Part shown: piece by piece, positions 31,587-41,764 of the stretch
Layout: each line of letters begins with the position of its first letter
Position numbering within the stretch: the stretch's first letter is position 1
Source: Aggregatibacter kilianii
Lineage (GTDB): Bacteria; Pseudomonadota; Gammaproteobacteria; Enterobacterales; Pasteurellaceae
DNA length: 64,000 bases
Direction: 5' to 3'
Assembly (NCBI RefSeq): GCF_003130255.1
Contig: NZ_NRCN01000001.1
Span: 986,501-1,050,500 of the forward strand
Program-made: the position numbers and the translations under genes
The notes under the pieces: model-generated
The model's input: only the letters and a program-made list of their open reading frames with translations
What the model was told of the DNA's origin: nothing
The model's database searches: none

Positions 31587-32498
31587 TTAATTAACATCCA
31601 TCATATACTGCGTTAAATTTTGAAATTGTGGGCTAAGCAATTTGTTTTCTTTAAGCTCCCACCAATAAACTGTCAGTTCTTTTTCCCCTTCCGCAAAACT
31701 GCCAATGGCATAAGGCGGATAAACGAAGGTAATACCGTCGTGCGAGAAGTAAAAGTCTTTTTCTACATAAAACTCTGATTTTGGCGTAAATGTTTCATTG
31801 TTGGACGCGTTGCTGTAAGTTTCCCACAAAAGTTCTTTTAATTTATCGTGCTGATCCGGATTGATGACATCATCAATATCCAACAAGGTTTTTTTCGTTA
31901 AATCAATGTTGAGGAATTGGGTAGAATACATGCCGTGGGCGCCACCGGAATAGCCGTAATAACCAATGGTGAACGTTGCGATATTTTCCCGTTGCCCAAG
32001 GTATTTCACGTTGAAATTGGTGGTCATGCCAATCAGTTTGTTCTCTTTCACCTCTTTGACGCTATCGGCATAAAGGGTTTGTAAGTAGTCAACAAGTTGT
32101 TGTTTATTCTCAATTTTAATTTGACCTTCTGTCGTGAACTGGCGGATTAACTCATTTATCAGTAAATCTGTCAACCAATCCATATTGGTTTTTATGGTTT
32201 TTACGCTGACTTTCGCCTCAGCGCTTTCTGGTGCGTAATCATCGGAGGATTCGGAAGGGGTCTTATCAAACTTGATGGTTTCGGATTTTTCAAACAATAC
32301 CTCCGGTTCCACCCGAATCGTTTGGTTCTCCGCCAAATCCACCACTTGTTTTTGTAGCGTATCCACTTGTGTATTGAGTTGCTCAATCATCTGCGCTTGC
32401 TTTTGGGTTTGCTCAATGAGCGCGTTTTTTTCTTTATCGTCACAGGCGGTGAGAGTTAAGCTGCCGGCGATTAACGCGGCGATGAGTAATTTTTTCAT
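31587..32498 (-). CDS. Lipoprotein with coiled coil and DUF3298/RsiV-like domain
   Basis: A 303-residue protein with lipobox LTAC (cysteine at residue 19), then a coiled coil (about residues 24-60: ALIEQTQKQAQMIEQLN...). The C-terminal domain contains GYYGYSGGAHGMYSTQFLN, NIDLTKKTLLDIDDVI and FVYPPYAIGSFAEG, the pattern of the DUF3298 family. That domain is found in RsiV-type and lysozyme-inhibitor-like periplasmic proteins. Function unknown; the lysozyme-binding idea is inference. Confidence 0.75.
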   Translation of the reverse strand: MKKLLIAALIAGSLTLTACDDKEKNALIEQTQKQAQMIEQLNTQVDTLQKQVVDLAENQTIRVEPEVLFEKSETIKFDKTPSESSDDYAPESAEAKVSVKTIKTNMDWLTDLLINELIRQFTTEGQIKIENKQQLVDYLQTLYADSVKEVKENKLIGMTTNFNVKYLGQRENIATFTIGYYGYSGGAHGMYSTQFLNIDLTKKTLLDIDDVINPDQHDKLKELLWETYSNASNNETFTPKSEFYVEKDFYFSHDGITFVYPPYAIGSFAEGEKELTVYWWELKENKLLSPQFQNLTQYMMDVN

Positions 32499-32543
32499 GG
32501 AAACTCCTATGTGTTAAAAAACGTTGTCAAAAACGACCGCACT

Positions 32544-34403
32544 TTATAGATCAAACACGTCTGCATCGCGCAATACGTGAATATTGCCTTTGCGACGCAG
32601 AAAACCACAGCGGTCAAAATATTCCACCAGTTGTACGGTCATTTTGCGTCCGAATTGTAAGACGTCTCGCAATTCATTGACCGAAAAACCTTCTTTTCCG
32701 GCGACAAGCTGCTTGATTAAGCGAGCGGTGGCATAAATGTTCTCGGTCAGGAAGAAACGGTCTTTTACCACAGCGGTGAGATAGCCTAATTTACCGGCTT
32801 TATAGAGGAAGTTGCGCATGGCGCTTTCTTCCTGTCCTAATAAGCCCGCAAGATCACGCACCCACAATGCCTGTCCGTTATGTTGCTCAAATTGCTCAAG
32901 AACTTGCTGCCATAATGCACGTTCTTGTGCATTAAATTGAATTTTATGATCAGCGGTGTGTAGCCAGCCACGGGTTTGCTGTAGCTGATTTTCGGCTAAT
33001 AATTCATCAATAAAATGATAAATCAGTTTTTCCGGCTGATTCAGTGCTGCAATGCGATACAAACGGGCTTTGCCTAAGCCGAGTTGGTCGGGGTGTTGTT
33101 CGTGATATTGCGCAAGTGCGGTCAATAATTTCGACGTTTGTTGCGTGCGATACTCGGCATTAAAGCACCAGCTTTGGAAGCGAATGTCGCCGTTTTTTTC
33201 AAGAATGTTGTTAAGTTGCGTGTCTGTCAGTTGTTCAATCCACATTAACTGTTCAGCTTCCACCGCATGATTTTGAAGATAAAGTGCGGTGCGTTTTTCG
33301 GCTGTTTCTGCTTGAATCAGTTGGCGTAAATAATCGAAACGGGCTTCTGTACGCTTATGGCGTTTCGGCGAATGGATTTCAATTACTTTTGCGCCACCAA
33401 GTACGGAGGTCGAGTTGCTGTTACGTAAGATGATTTTGTCACCATGCGCCAAAAACAACGGTTGTTCGAAAATTAGTTCTGCCAGCGCGTGTTGCTGAGG
33501 CGCGAGTTTTGGCTGTTGCAATAATGTCAGCTTGCCCGTGGTGTGTGAGGCGGCGTGATAAATATGCACCGGTTGGCTTTCGTTTAGTGGAATTTGGTTT
33601 TCTAGCCAAACGGTGACGCGATCTGTCGCTTTGGCAGGCGGTTGGGAGAACAACCAATCGCCGCGCTCAATTAACGTGCGGTCGAAATCCAAGTTAATAT
33701 TTAACGCGAGGCGTTGCCCTGCCAAGCCTTCTGTGCTTTGTTCGTTTTGTGCGTGGATATTTTTCACCCGCACTTTTTGCCCATTGCTTAAATACAATTC
33801 GTCGTCAATGGCAACTTTGCCCGCAAATGCGGTGCCTGTCACCACTGTGCCGGCACCTTTAATGGTAAAAATACGGTCGATGGCATAACGGAACGGTTTT
33901 TGGGTGTCGGATAATTCCGGCAACTGCGCCAAATAATCGCGTAACGTTTCAATACCCTGACCGGTGGTGGCAGAGGTCACGAAGAATTTACTGTTCGCCA
34001 AGATGGCATATTGTTGGCGTAGCTGTTGTTCTAATGCGTCAATTTGTTGCGCATCGGCGCGGTCAGCTTTGGTGATCACCACCATGATTTCCTGCAATTG
34101 CAACAAGCTCAAAATGTTTAAGTGCTCGATGGTTTGCGCTTGCACGCCTTCGTCTGCGGCAACGATAAGCATGGCGTAATGAATGCCGCCCAAGCCCGCC
34201 AACATATTGGCAAGAAAACGTTCGTGCCCCGGTACGTCGATAAAGCCGAGGATTTGATCTTTTAACGGCAAATAGGCGTAGCCTAAATCAATGGTCATGC
34301 CGCGTTTTTTTTCTTCAGGTAAATGCGCCGTGTGCGTACCGGTGAGGGCTTGCAATAGCGCGGTTTTGCCGTGGTCAACGTGTCCGGATGTGACAATAAT
34401 CAT
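32544..34403 (-). CDS. selB: Selenocysteine-specific elongation factor
   Basis: A 619-residue GTPase that carries Sec-tRNA to the ribosome at UGA codons with a SECIS hairpin. The G1 motif is [18 protein letters not shown] at the N-terminus; G3 is [16 protein letters not shown]4 is [10 protein letters not shown]-Tu-like domains follow, with winged-helix domains at the C-terminus for SECIS binding. The start ATG 34403 overlaps the selA stop (ATGA); a 20-codon longer frame runs into selA and is not family-like. Confidence 0.95.
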   Translation of the reverse strand: MIIVTSGHVDHGKTALLQALTGTHTAHLPEEKKRGMTIDLGYAYLPLKDQILGFIDVPGHERFLANMLAGLGGIHYAMLIVAADEGVQAQTIEHLNILSLLQLQEIMVVITKADRADAQQIDALEQQLRQQYAILANSKFFVTSATTGQGIETLRDYLAQLPELSDTQKPFRYAIDRIFTIKGAGTVVTGTAFAGKVAIDDELYLSNGQKVRVKNIHAQNEQSTEGLAGQRLALNINLDFDRTLIERGDWLFSQPPAKATDRVTVWLENQIPLNESQPVHIYHAASHTTGKLTLLQQPKLAPQQHALAELIFEQPLFLAHGDKIILRNSNSTSVLGGAKVIEIHSPKRHKRTEARFDYLRQLIQAETAEKRTALYLQNHAVEAEQLMWIEQLTDTQLNNILEKNGDIRFQSWCFNAEYRTQQTSKLLTALAQYHEQHPDQLGLGKARLYRIAALNQPEKLIYHFIDELLAENQLQQTRGWLHTADHKIQFNAQERALWQQVLEQFEQHNGQALWVRDLAGLLGQEESAMRNFLYKAGKLGYLTAVVKDRFFLTENIYATARLIKQLVAGKEGFSVNELRDVLQFGRKMTVQLVEYFDRCGFLRRKGNIHVLRDADVFDL

Positions 34404-35794
34404 AGCGCCTCCAAGGTGTTGAGCAAGCGTTCGAGATTGGCCAAACTGCGTAAATCCAACCAAATTTTATCCCGTTCAATACGCCCAATGACCGGTTGCG
34501 GCAGCGCCAATAAACGGGCGAAAAGTGCGGTGGTTTTTGTCGGTGTTTTTTCTGCTGCCGGCGTAATGGTTACCGCGACTGACGGAATTCGTGCCAACGG
34601 TTGGGAGCCACTACCAACCTGCGCTTCGCTTGGTTCGATAGCAACAAGGTAGTCTGCATTTAAACGATTTTCCAACCGTACTTTCAGTTGTTCTGCTTGT
34701 GCTTGTAATTGGGCTACAGGCTGAGTGAGCAGATGAAGTGCGGTCAGTTTTTCGGTAATTTTTTCCGGTTGCAAATATAAACGTAAAGTGGCTTCCAGTC
34801 CGGCAAGGGTGACTTTGTCGCAACGTAGCACGCGTTTGAGCGGATGGGCTTGTAGCTGTTGAATCAATGCTTTTTTACCCACGATAATGCCCGCTTGCGG
34901 CCCGCCAAGCAGTTTGTCGCCGGAGAAGGAAATCAAATCCAGTCCCTGTTGCAATTTTTCTTGCACCGTCGGTTCTTCCGGCAAGTCAAATTGTTTCAAA
35001 TCAATTAACGCACCGCTGCCTAAGTCCGTGATGACCGGAATGCTAAACTCTTTGCCTAATTCCGCCAGTTCTTGTTCATCAACAGAATGCGTGAAACCGC
35101 AAATTTGGTAGTTACTGCTGTGAACTTTCATTAAAAATGCAGTATTTTCGTTAATTGCGTTGCGATAATCTTTTAAATGGGTACGGTTGGTGGTGCCCAC
35201 TTCCACCAGTTTGCAACCGGCCTGCGCCATAATGTCTGGAATGCGGAAAGCACCGCCGATTTCAATCAATTCACCACGGGAGATGATCACCTCTTTACCC
35301 TGCGCAAAAGTCGCCAGTATCAGCAAGACCGCCGCCGCATTGTTATTCACCACGCAGGCGGCTTCCGCGCCCGTCAGTTGCTGCAGTAAGTCGCTGATGT
35401 AATTGTCTCGATGACTGCGCTCGCCTGCCGCTAAATCATATTCCAGCGCCACATTGCCCTGCATGGCATCCAACGCTGCCTGCTGTGCCGCGGGTGACCA
35501 TAAAGCACGCCCGAGATTGGTGTGCAATACCGTACCGGTTAAATTATGTACGCTCTTAATGTTCACCTGTTGTTGTAGCAATAATTGTTGGCGGATATGT
35601 TGAAAGGTGGCATCGGTCGTTTGCAAAAAGTGCGGTAGGTTTTCATGGTGTTTTATGTGTTCGCGTGCTTGTTGCAACAAGTCACGGCAAACATTAACGG
35701 TGGCGGTGTGGCCAAATTCTGCGATAAATTGCTCGCCTTGCGGGGTTTTGAGCAATTTGTCAACGGCGGGAAGGGCTTGATAAAGGGCTGACAT
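34400..35794 (-). CDS. selA: L-seryl-tRNA(Sec) selenium transferase
   Basis: A 464-residue PLP enzyme that turns seryl-tRNA(Sec) into selenocysteinyl-tRNA using selenophosphate. The N-terminal tRNA-binding helical domain is followed by the aminotransferase-like fold. The PLP lysine is in [15 protein letters not shown] near residue 295; [10 protein letters not shown] and [12 protein letters not shown] are conserved. It overlaps selB by 4 bases. The cognate tRNA gene selC is in this window at 43406; selD is not. Confidence 0.95.
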   Translation of the reverse strand: MSALYQALPAVDKLLKTPQGEQFIAEFGHTATVNVCRDLLQQAREHIKHHENLPHFLQTTDATFQHIRQQLLLQQQVNIKSVHNLTGTVLHTNLGRALWSPAAQQAALDAMQGNVALEYDLAAGERSHRDNYISDLLQQLTGAEAACVVNNNAAAVLLILATFAQGKEVIISRGELIEIGGAFRIPDIMAQAGCKLVEVGTTNRTHLKDYRNAINENTAFLMKVHSSNYQICGFTHSVDEQELAELGKEFSIPVITDLGSGALIDLKQFDLPEEPTVQEKLQQGLDLISFSGDKLLGGPQAGIIVGKKALIQQLQAHPLKRVLRCDKVTLAGLEATLRLYLQPEKITEKLTALHLLTQPVAQLQAQAEQLKVRLENRLNADYLVAIEPSEAQVGSGSQPLARIPSVAVTITPAAEKTPTKTTALFARLLALPQPVIGRIERDKIWLDLRSLANLERLLNTLEAL

Positions 35795-35946
35795 GATGAT
35801 TCCTTTTCTTTAGCTTAAATTGTCCGTGTCAATGCGCTGTTATGGCGTGCAAAAACTGATTTCTTTCTTGCTTTTGCTTGCGCATTAGATACACTATCGC
35901 CAATTTTTTTCTCAAGTTTCAAATTCTAAGAATTATAGGTAATTCA

Positions 35947-37662
35947 ATGCGTACAAGTAAATATTTATTCTCCACCTTAAAGGAAACCCCGGCGGAAGCG
36001 GCGGTTGTCAGCCACCAATTAATGTTGCGTGCCGGCATGATTCGCCCTCTTGCGTCAGGTCTTTATAACTGGCTACCGACCGGTTTGCGCGTGCTGAAAA
36101 AAGTGGAAAATATTATTCGCGATGAAATGAATAAAAGCGGTGCCATCGAAGTAGAAATGCCGGTAGTGCAACCGGCGGAATTGTGGCAGGAATCCGGCCG
36201 TTGGGAGCAATATGGTCCGGAATTATTGCGTTTTGAAGATCGCGGCAACCGTAATTTTGTTTTAGGCCCGACTCACGAAGAAGTGATTACCGATTTAGTA
36301 CGTCGTGAAGTGAGTTCTTATCGCCAACTTCCCCTGAATTTATATCAAATTCAAACCAAATTCCGCGATGAAGTGCGTCCGCGTTTCGGCGTGATGCGCG
36401 GTCGTGAGTTTTTGATGAAAGATGCCTATTCTTTCCATACATCAAAAGAAAGTTTGCAAGAAACCTATGATGTGATGTATCAAACTTATAGCAATATTTT
36501 CAGTCGCTTAGGTTTAGACTTCCGTGCGGTGCAGGCGGATACCGGTTCTATCGGCGGTAGCGCGTCTCATGAGTTCCAAGTATTAGCCAACAGTGGCGAA
36601 GATGATGTGATTTTTTCCACCGAGTCCGATTATGCGGCGAATATCGAACTTGCCGAAGCTGTGGCTGTAGGCGAGCGTGCCGCACCGACCAAAGCGATGG
36701 AATTGGTGGATACGCCAAATGCGAAAACTATCGCAGAATTGGTTGCGCAATTTAATTTGCCGATTGAGAAAACCGTTAAAACGCTGATTGTAAAAGGTGT
36801 AAATGAGGAACAACCATTAGTGGCGTTAATTATTCGCGGCGATCATGAATTAAACGAAGTCAAAGCGGAAAAACTGGCAGAAGTGGCTTCCCCGCTTGAG
36901 TTTGCCGATGAAGCGGCAATTAAAGCCAAAATTGGCGCGGGCGTAGGTTCACTTGGGCCGGTAAATTTAAACATTCCAGTGATCATTGACCGCAGTGTGG
37001 CGATCATGTCTGATTTCAGCGCAGGTGCCAATATAGACGGTAAACACTATTTCAACATTAACTGGGAACGCGATGTGGCATTGCCAAAAGTGGCTGATAT
37101 TCGTAACGTTGTTGAAGGTGACCTAAGTCCGGATGGTAAAGGCACGTTATTAATTAAACGTGGTATTGAAGTGGGACACATTTTCCAATTGGGCGACAAA
37201 TATTCCAAAGCGATGAACGCTACCGTCCAAGGCGAAGACGGCCGTCCGATGGTGTTGACCATGGGCTGTTACGGCATTGGCGTTACCCGCGTGGTGGCTG
37301 CCGCTATTGAACAACATCATGACGAGCGCGGCATCATTTGGCCTTGCGACGAAATGGCGCCGTTCACCGTGGCTATTGTCCCGATGAACATGCACAAATC
37401 GGAAAGCGTGCAAGAATTCGCTGAGGATTTATACCGCACTTTATTGGCGCAAGGTGTGGAAGTGATTTTTGATGACCGTAAAGAACGCCCTGGCGTGATG
37501 TTTGCCGATATGGAACTTATCGGTGTGCCGCACATGGTGGTGATTGGTGAGAAAAATTTAGCCAACGGCGAAATCGAATATAAAAATCGCCGCACGGGTG
37601 AAAAACAAATGATCGCCAAAGATCAGTTATTGGATTTCTTGAAGAGTCAGGTTAAGGCGTAA
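35947..37662 (+). CDS. proS: Prolyl-tRNA synthetase
   Basis: A 571-residue class II synthetase of the bacterial type with an editing insertion. Motif 2 region [25 protein letters not shown] is near residue 138, given here by its core [14 protein letters not shown]. The editing (INS/YbaK-like) domain spans about residues 225-380, and motif 3 [15 protein letters not shown] is near residue 440. Start ATG 35947 ([15 protein letters not shown]) has AGGTAA upstream; the frame extends 23 codons further without family support. An inverted-USS terminator follows. Confidence 0.95.
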   Translation: MRTSKYLFSTLKETPAEAAVVSHQLMLRAGMIRPLASGLYNWLPTGLRVLKKVENIIRDEMNKSGAIEVEMPVVQPAELWQESGRWEQYGPELLRFEDRGNRNFVLGPTHEEVITDLVRREVSSYRQLPLNLYQIQTKFRDEVRPRFGVMRGREFLMKDAYSFHTSKESLQETYDVMYQTYSNIFSRLGLDFRAVQADTGSIGGSASHEFQVLANSGEDDVIFSTESDYAANIELAEAVAVGERAAPTKAMELVDTPNAKTIAELVAQFNLPIEKTVKTLIVKGVNEEQPLVALIIRGDHELNEVKAEKLAEVASPLEFADEAAIKAKIGAGVGSLGPVNLNIPVIIDRSVAIMSDFSAGANIDGKHYFNINWERDVALPKVADIRNVVEGDLSPDGKGTLLIKRGIEVGHIFQLGDKYSKAMNATVQGEDGRPMVLTMGCYGIGVTRVVAAAIEQHHDERGIIWPCDEMAPFTVAIVPMNMHKSESVQEFAEDLYRTLLAQGVEVIFDDRKERPGVMFADMELIGVPHMVVIGEKNLANGEIEYKNRRTGEKQMIAKDQLLDFLKSQVKA

Positions 37663-37669
37663 TTGTTAT

Positions 37670-37713
37670 AAAGTGCGGTTGGAATTTTAGTTGGATTTTC
37701 GACCGCACTTTTT
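37670..37713 (+). terminator. Terminator of proS built from inverted uptake signals
   Basis: AAAGTGCGGT (37670-37679) and ACCGCACTTT (37702-37711) pair, and the second arm runs into TTTTT. It starts 7 bases after the proS stop. Confidence 0.8.
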
Positions 37714-37725
37714 ATGTGTGAACTC

Positions 37726-38055
37726 ATGAACCCTTGGATTCTTCTGGCTTTTTCCATTGCGTTGGAAATTGTTGCCACTAATTTATTGAAAGTCAGTGAC
37801 GGTTTTACTAAGGTAATACCGACCGTTGCGTCGTTAACGCTTTATGCAATTTCCTTTTATTGTGTGTCTATCGTATTTCGGACGCTTTCCGTCGGCTTAG
37901 TGTATGCTATTTGGTCCGGTGTAGGGATTGTGTTGACGGCGGTGGTGGCTTATTTTGCATTTGGTCAGAAAATCGACACTGCCGGCTTAATTGGTATGGG
38001 ATTGATTATTTTCGGTGTTTTGGTGATTAATTTATTTTCGCAAACGGGACACTAA
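37726..38055 (+). CDS. Small multidrug resistance (SMR) exporter, EmrE-like
   Basis: A 109-residue protein with four membrane helices. The essential glutamate is at residue 14 in MNPWILLAFSIALEIVATNL, as in EmrE, and the family segments YAIWSGVGIVLTAVVAYFAFGQ and GMGLIIFGVLVINL are present. SMR dimers expel cationic drugs or guanidinium in exchange for protons. ATG 37726 was preferred to 37714 because the family begins MNP; neither has a clear ribosome site. Confidence 0.85.
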   Translation: MNPWILLAFSIALEIVATNLLKVSDGFTKVIPTVASLTLYAISFYCVSIVFRTLSVGLVYAIWSGVGIVLTAVVAYFAFGQKIDTAGLIGMGLIIFGVLVINLFSQTGH

Positions 38056-38095
38056 CTTATATAATCTGACCGATTTTTATTGATTGGAGATCAGA

Positions 38096-38350
38096 ATGAA
38101 ACATTATGATCCATTGCGTGTTGAGTGGGATTGTCGGCGTGGAATGCTAGAGTTAGATAAGGTGATTATGCCCTTTTACAAACAGCATTTTGAGCAGTTA
38201 AACGAGCATAAAAAAGCGATTTTTGTTCGCTTGCTGGCTTGTACCGATTTGCAGTTGTTTTCTTGGTTTTTTAATAACGGCAAAATTGATGATCCGGAAC
38301 TGGCTGAAATGGTGGCAGAAATTCAACAAAAGTTAAACTTAACTCTTTGA
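38096..38350 (+). CDS. sdhE: FAD assembly factor SdhE
   Basis: An 84-residue helical protein that helps attach FAD covalently to SdhA/FrdA. The key motif RGxxE is present as RRGMLELD near residue 19. GGAGATCAG precedes ATG 38096; an upstream TTG at 38084 lies in that ribosome site. In Pasteurellaceae the client is probably fumarate reductase. Confidence 0.9.
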   Translation: MKHYDPLRVEWDCRRGMLELDKVIMPFYKQHFEQLNEHKKAIFVRLLACTDLQLFSWFFNNGKIDDPELAEMVAEIQQKLNLTL

Positions 38351-38393
38351 TTTTTAATGTTTGTAAATTTTATTTCATTTTCCCTTAATTTTA

Positions 38394-38421
38394 TGAACTT
38401 TTTTTCATTCACTTCGTCTAA
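38394..38421 (+). promoter_or_regulatory. Sigma-E promoter of rpoE
   Basis: TGAACTT (38394-38400), 15 bases and GTCTAA (38416-38421) match the sigma-E consensus (GGAACTT-N15/16-GTCTAA), with one mismatch in the -35. It lies 63 bases before the rpoE start and implies autoregulation. Confidence 0.75.
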
Positions 38422-38483
38422 CGCAGTACGAGAGCTTGCTGGCTTCGCAATGAAAGCCTGTTAGACGTGATATATGAGGTTAT

Positions 38484-39059
38484 ATGGCTGAACAGCTAAC
38501 AGATCAGGCTTTGGTAGAGAGAGTGCAGCAAGGGGATAAGAAGGCCTTTAATTTATTAGTAATACGTTATCAAAATAAAGTGGCTGGATTACTTACTCGG
38601 TATATTTCACCGAATGATATTCCTGATGTTGTACAAGAATCATTTATAAAAGCATATCGTTCAATAGATTCTTTTCGTGGTGATAGCGCTTTCTACACTT
38701 GGCTGTATAGAATCGCGGTTAATACCGCAAAAAATTATTTAACTGCACAGGGGCGTCGCCCTCCAAATGAAGATATTTTGGCTGAAGATGCAGAATCCTA
38801 TGATGTGGGAACAAATTTACGGGATGTGGATACTCCCGAAAATGAAATGTTATCCAATGAGTTGAAGAAGATAGTGTTTGATACCATCAAAGGTTTACAA
38901 GAAGATTTACGTACAGCCATTACACTACGTGAACTTGAAGGATTAAGTTACGAAGAGATCGCAGAGATAATGGATTGTCCGGTAGGTACAGTAAGATCGC
39001 GGATTTTCCGGGCGCGTGAAATAATTGAAAGCAAAGTCAAGCCACTTTTGCAGCGTTAA
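38484..39059 (+). CDS. rpoE: Extracytoplasmic sigma factor RpoE
   Basis: A 191-residue ECF sigma factor for envelope stress. Region 2 has VVQESFIKAYRSIDSFRGDS and FYTWLYRIAVNTAKNY; region 4 has LRELEGLSYEEIAEIMDCPVGTVRSRIFRARE. The gene heads the rpoE-rseA-rseB-rseC operon and has a sigma-E-type promoter upstream. TGAGG lies 6 bases before ATG 38484. Confidence 0.96.
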   Translation: MAEQLTDQALVERVQQGDKKAFNLLVIRYQNKVAGLLTRYISPNDIPDVVQESFIKAYRSIDSFRGDSAFYTWLYRIAVNTAKNYLTAQGRRPPNEDILAEDAESYDVGTNLRDVDTPENEMLSNELKKIVFDTIKGLQEDLRTAITLRELEGLSYEEIAEIMDCPVGTVRSRIFRAREIIESKVKPLLQR

Positions 39060-39100
39060 TTGAAAACAGGAATACAACTACGGTTAGTCGGAGTATAAAA

Positions 39101-39685
39101 ATGCAAAAAGAATTACTTTCAGCATACATTGATGGTGAAGAAGTGAGTAGCGAACTCACCGAACAATTATGCCAGGATACGGATTTGCAAGAAAGTTGGG
39201 CGAATTTCCATACAATTCGCGTTGTAATGCGTCAAGAAACTGATGTTTTCTTGGGGACGGACTTTGCAGCTAAGATGGAAAGTCTGATTGCTGAAGAAGA
39301 AATTCATGTGGCACAGCCAGTGGTTTCTCAGCCGTTGCCACAAGAGGTTGAAAAATCTCCATTTATGCAGAAACTTAAAGCTTGGTTTGTGCCTATGACA
39401 CAAATCGCTGTGGCAGCAAGTGTGTGTTTAGTTGCGGTTTTAGGTGTTCAATCCTTTAACGCCAAGTCAGCTTCTCCGGCCTCTACAGATACGCCGGTAT
39501 TGCAAACATTACCTTTTAACAATGGTGTACAAGAAGTGAGTTATAACGCACCTAGCAAAGATGTAATGACAGCCGAACAGCTTGAACAAAAAAATAAACG
39601 AATTGGTGCTATGTTGCAAAGTTATGAATTACAGCGTCGAGTTTATGCGGATTCCATAAATTTAGGACAAAACCACAATAAATGA
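39101..39685 (+). CDS. rseA: Anti-sigma-E factor RseA
   Basis: A 194-residue single-pass inner-membrane protein. The N-terminal cytoplasmic domain (MQKELLSAYIDGEEVSSEL) binds RpoE. The membrane helix is near residues 100-117 (IAVAASVCLVAVLGVQS), and the periplasmic tail is cut by DegS and bound by RseB. Located 41 bases after rpoE, in conserved order. Confidence 0.92.
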   Translation: MQKELLSAYIDGEEVSSELTEQLCQDTDLQESWANFHTIRVVMRQETDVFLGTDFAAKMESLIAEEEIHVAQPVVSQPLPQEVEKSPFMQKLKAWFVPMTQIAVAASVCLVAVLGVQSFNAKSASPASTDTPVLQTLPFNNGVQEVSYNAPSKDVMTAEQLEQKNKRIGAMLQSYELQRRVYADSINLGQNHNK

Positions 39686-39714
39686 TATATACTTCGGTAT
39701 GACTGTTTTTCGTA

Positions 39715-39745
39715 AAATTCACCACCATCTTTTGGTGGTGAATTT
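39715..39745 (+). other. 12-bp hairpin between rseA and rseB
   Basis: AAATTCACCACC (39715-39726) pairs perfectly with GGTGGTGAATTT (39734-39745) around a 7-base loop. No T run follows. It could be an attenuator or a processing/stability element setting lower rseBC expression. Confidence 0.5.
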
Positions 39746-39764
39746 GTTTATTGAGAGTTTGCCA

Positions 39765-40721
39765 ATGTTAAAAACATTTCTAAAAAACACCGCACTTTTC
39801 TTATTGTTGATCTGTTCATTTTCCTCTTTGGCGGAAGAAACACTCTCGCCAAAACAGCTTTTACAGGAGATGAAAAAAGCCTCTGATCAATTAAATTATG
39901 AATTTTCTTTCATTCAAACTACGCCTTCTAATATGGATTCTTTGCGTTATCGTCACTTTAAAGCAGATGGAAAAACCTATGCTCAGCTGGTGACGCTTGA
40001 TGGTGCACAACAAGAAATTGTTCAGCGGGGTAATTTAATCAGCTACTTCCAGGCGAACTATCAGCCTTTTACCATTAATGGCGAAGGTATTATTGATAAT
40101 TTGCCGCCATTGTTACTGAGTAATTTCAACGCACTGGAAAAATATTACGACTTTGTGTATATCGGCCGTAATCGTGTGGCAGATCGTGTTGTACAAACTA
40201 TTCGAATTTTGCCGAAAGATGACTTTCGTTATCAATATTTAGCTTTTATTGATGAAGAAAACCATTTGTTGCTTCGTAGCGATATGTTGGATAGTGATGG
40301 TAATGTGTTAGATCAGTTCCGTGTGGTGAACTTATATATTGGTGATGGTTTGTCCGGTTTAGTTGAATATTTGAACCATGTTAATGTACCGCCATTACTT
40401 TTGGATAAAAAAGCTAATAAAACGCCTTCATTTAGTTGGCAGCCCGGTTGGTTGCCGAAAGGATTTAAGTTAGTTAATCGCAGCATTGAAACCGATTCAG
40501 GAGAGAAAATTGAATCACAACTTTATAGTGATGGTTTGTTTTCTTTCACCCTGTATGTTTCTACAAAAATTGCTGACACTGATAAACAAGATAACACTTG
40601 GCGTCAGGGTGCTTACACGATTTATAGCGAAAGTGTGGATAGCAAAGAAGTAACAATTATCGGTCAGGTGCCAATTTCCACAGCAAAACGTATAGTGCAG
40701 GATATTAAGTTAAGAAAATAG
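39765..40721 (+). CDS. rseB: Sigma-E regulatory protein RseB
   Basis: A 318-residue periplasmic protein that binds RseA and shields it from DegS until lipoprotein or LPS stress signals arrive. The signal peptide occupies about residues 1-23 (TALFLLLICSFSSLAEE). The N-terminal LolA-like domain and the C-terminal domain (FSWQPGWLPKGFKLVNRS) are present. ATG 39765 puts the signal peptide at the N-terminus; the longer frame from 39699 runs through the hairpin. Confidence 0.9.
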   Translation: MLKTFLKNTALFLLLICSFSSLAEETLSPKQLLQEMKKASDQLNYEFSFIQTTPSNMDSLRYRHFKADGKTYAQLVTLDGAQQEIVQRGNLISYFQANYQPFTINGEGIIDNLPPLLLSNFNALEKYYDFVYIGRNRVADRVVQTIRILPKDDFRYQYLAFIDEENHLLLRSDMLDSDGNVLDQFRVVNLYIGDGLSGLVEYLNHVNVPPLLLDKKANKTPSFSWQPGWLPKGFKLVNRSIETDSGEKIESQLYSDGLFSFTLYVSTKIADTDKQDNTWRQGAYTIYSESVDSKEVTIIGQVPISTAKRIVQDIKLRK

Positions 40722-40734
40722 TAAGCAGGTTGCC

Positions 40735-41172
40735 ATGTTGACAGAAAGTGCGGTGGTTATTGAATATGAATCCGGTCGGGCAAAAGTAAAATGCCAAGCT
40801 CGGAGTGCTTGCGGAACCTGCTCGGCAAAATCTGCGTGTGGCACGTCTGCTTTGTCAGAACTTGCGGGCACAGGTGCCCGAGGTGAACATATTTTTACCG
40901 TTGAAACCATCACACCGCTGAAAGTGGGACAACGGGTAGAAATCGGATTATCGGAACACTCGTTGATTAAATCTGCGTTGTTAGCGTATTGCGTGCCGTT
41001 ATTTACCTTGTTGTTTAGCACATGGTTATTTGACGGGATGTTTGAGCACGAGTTAATCAGCGTTATTTTTATCTTTTTGGCGACCGCACTTTCATTTTTT
41101 GCGGTGCGTTGGTATGCCAAAAAACTTAATCATAAATCCACTTATCAACCCGTATTATTACGGGTTTTATAA
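40735..41172 (+). CDS. rseC: SoxR-reducing system/sigma-E operon protein RseC
   Basis: A 145-residue inner-membrane protein with an N-terminal cysteine cluster (CQARSACGTCSAKSACGTSA, residues 22-41) and two membrane helices (about residues 84-125). RseC helps the Rsx complex reduce SoxR in enterobacteria. The gene lies 13 bases after rseB as the last gene of the operon. Confidence 0.9.
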   Translation: MLTESAVVIEYESGRAKVKCQARSACGTCSAKSACGTSALSELAGTGARGEHIFTVETITPLKVGQRVEIGLSEHSLIKSALLAYCVPLFTLLFSTWLFDGMFEHELISVIFIFLATALSFFAVRWYAKKLNHKSTYQPVLLRVL

Positions 41173-41247
41173 CCTCGGTAGCGGATTCCTTTTCCTGCTC
41201 AGGTTGGTATATAATCAGATCCATTCAACCCTCTCTAAGGATCATTT

Positions 41248-41748
41248 ATGCTCCCCATGCTCGGCATTACCGGCCACAGTGGTAGTGGCAAAACCACATT
41301 ATTAGAAAAGCTCTTACCTGCATTACAACAGCGAAATTTACGCCCTGCGGTCATTAAACATAGCCATCATAACGCACAAATTGACAAAGAAGGCAAGGAT
41401 AGTTGGCGTATGAAAGAGGCGGGTGCGGCGCAAGTGATTATGACGTGCGATCAACGTTGGGCGTTGATGACAGAAACACCGCAAAGTGCGTCTCTAGCTT
41501 ATTTGGCACAACAATTTGATGACTCGTTAACTGATTTTGTGTTGGTGGAAGGTTTTAAGCAGGAACCGATTGAGAAAATTCTGCTTCACCGCCGAGACAT
41601 GACGAAGCCATTGCCTGTGATTGATGAGCATGTATTGGCAGTGGCAACCGATTATCCGTTAGACTGCGACAAACCAGTTTTAGATATAAATCATATCGAC
41701 CAAGTTGCTGAGTTTATCGTGACTTGGTATCAACAAAAGTGCGGTTAA
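41248..41748 (+). CDS. mobB: Molybdopterin-guanine dinucleotide biosynthesis protein MobB
   Basis: A 166-residue GTP-binding protein that assists MobA in making the guanine dinucleotide form of molybdenum cofactor. P-loop GITGHSGSGKTTLLEKLL at residue 6; VIKHSHHNAQIDKEGKDSWR is the family signature. Its product is used by formate dehydrogenases, which are usually the selenoproteins of this group. AAGGATC lies upstream of ATG 41248. Confidence 0.92.
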   Translation: MLPMLGITGHSGSGKTTLLEKLLPALQQRNLRPAVIKHSHHNAQIDKEGKDSWRMKEAGAAQVIMTCDQRWALMTETPQSASLAYLAQQFDDSLTDFVLVEGFKQEPIEKILLHRRDMTKPLPVIDEHVLAVATDYPLDCDKPVLDINHIDQVAEFIVTWYQQKCG

Positions 41749-41764
41749 AATTAAGAGTATTTTT

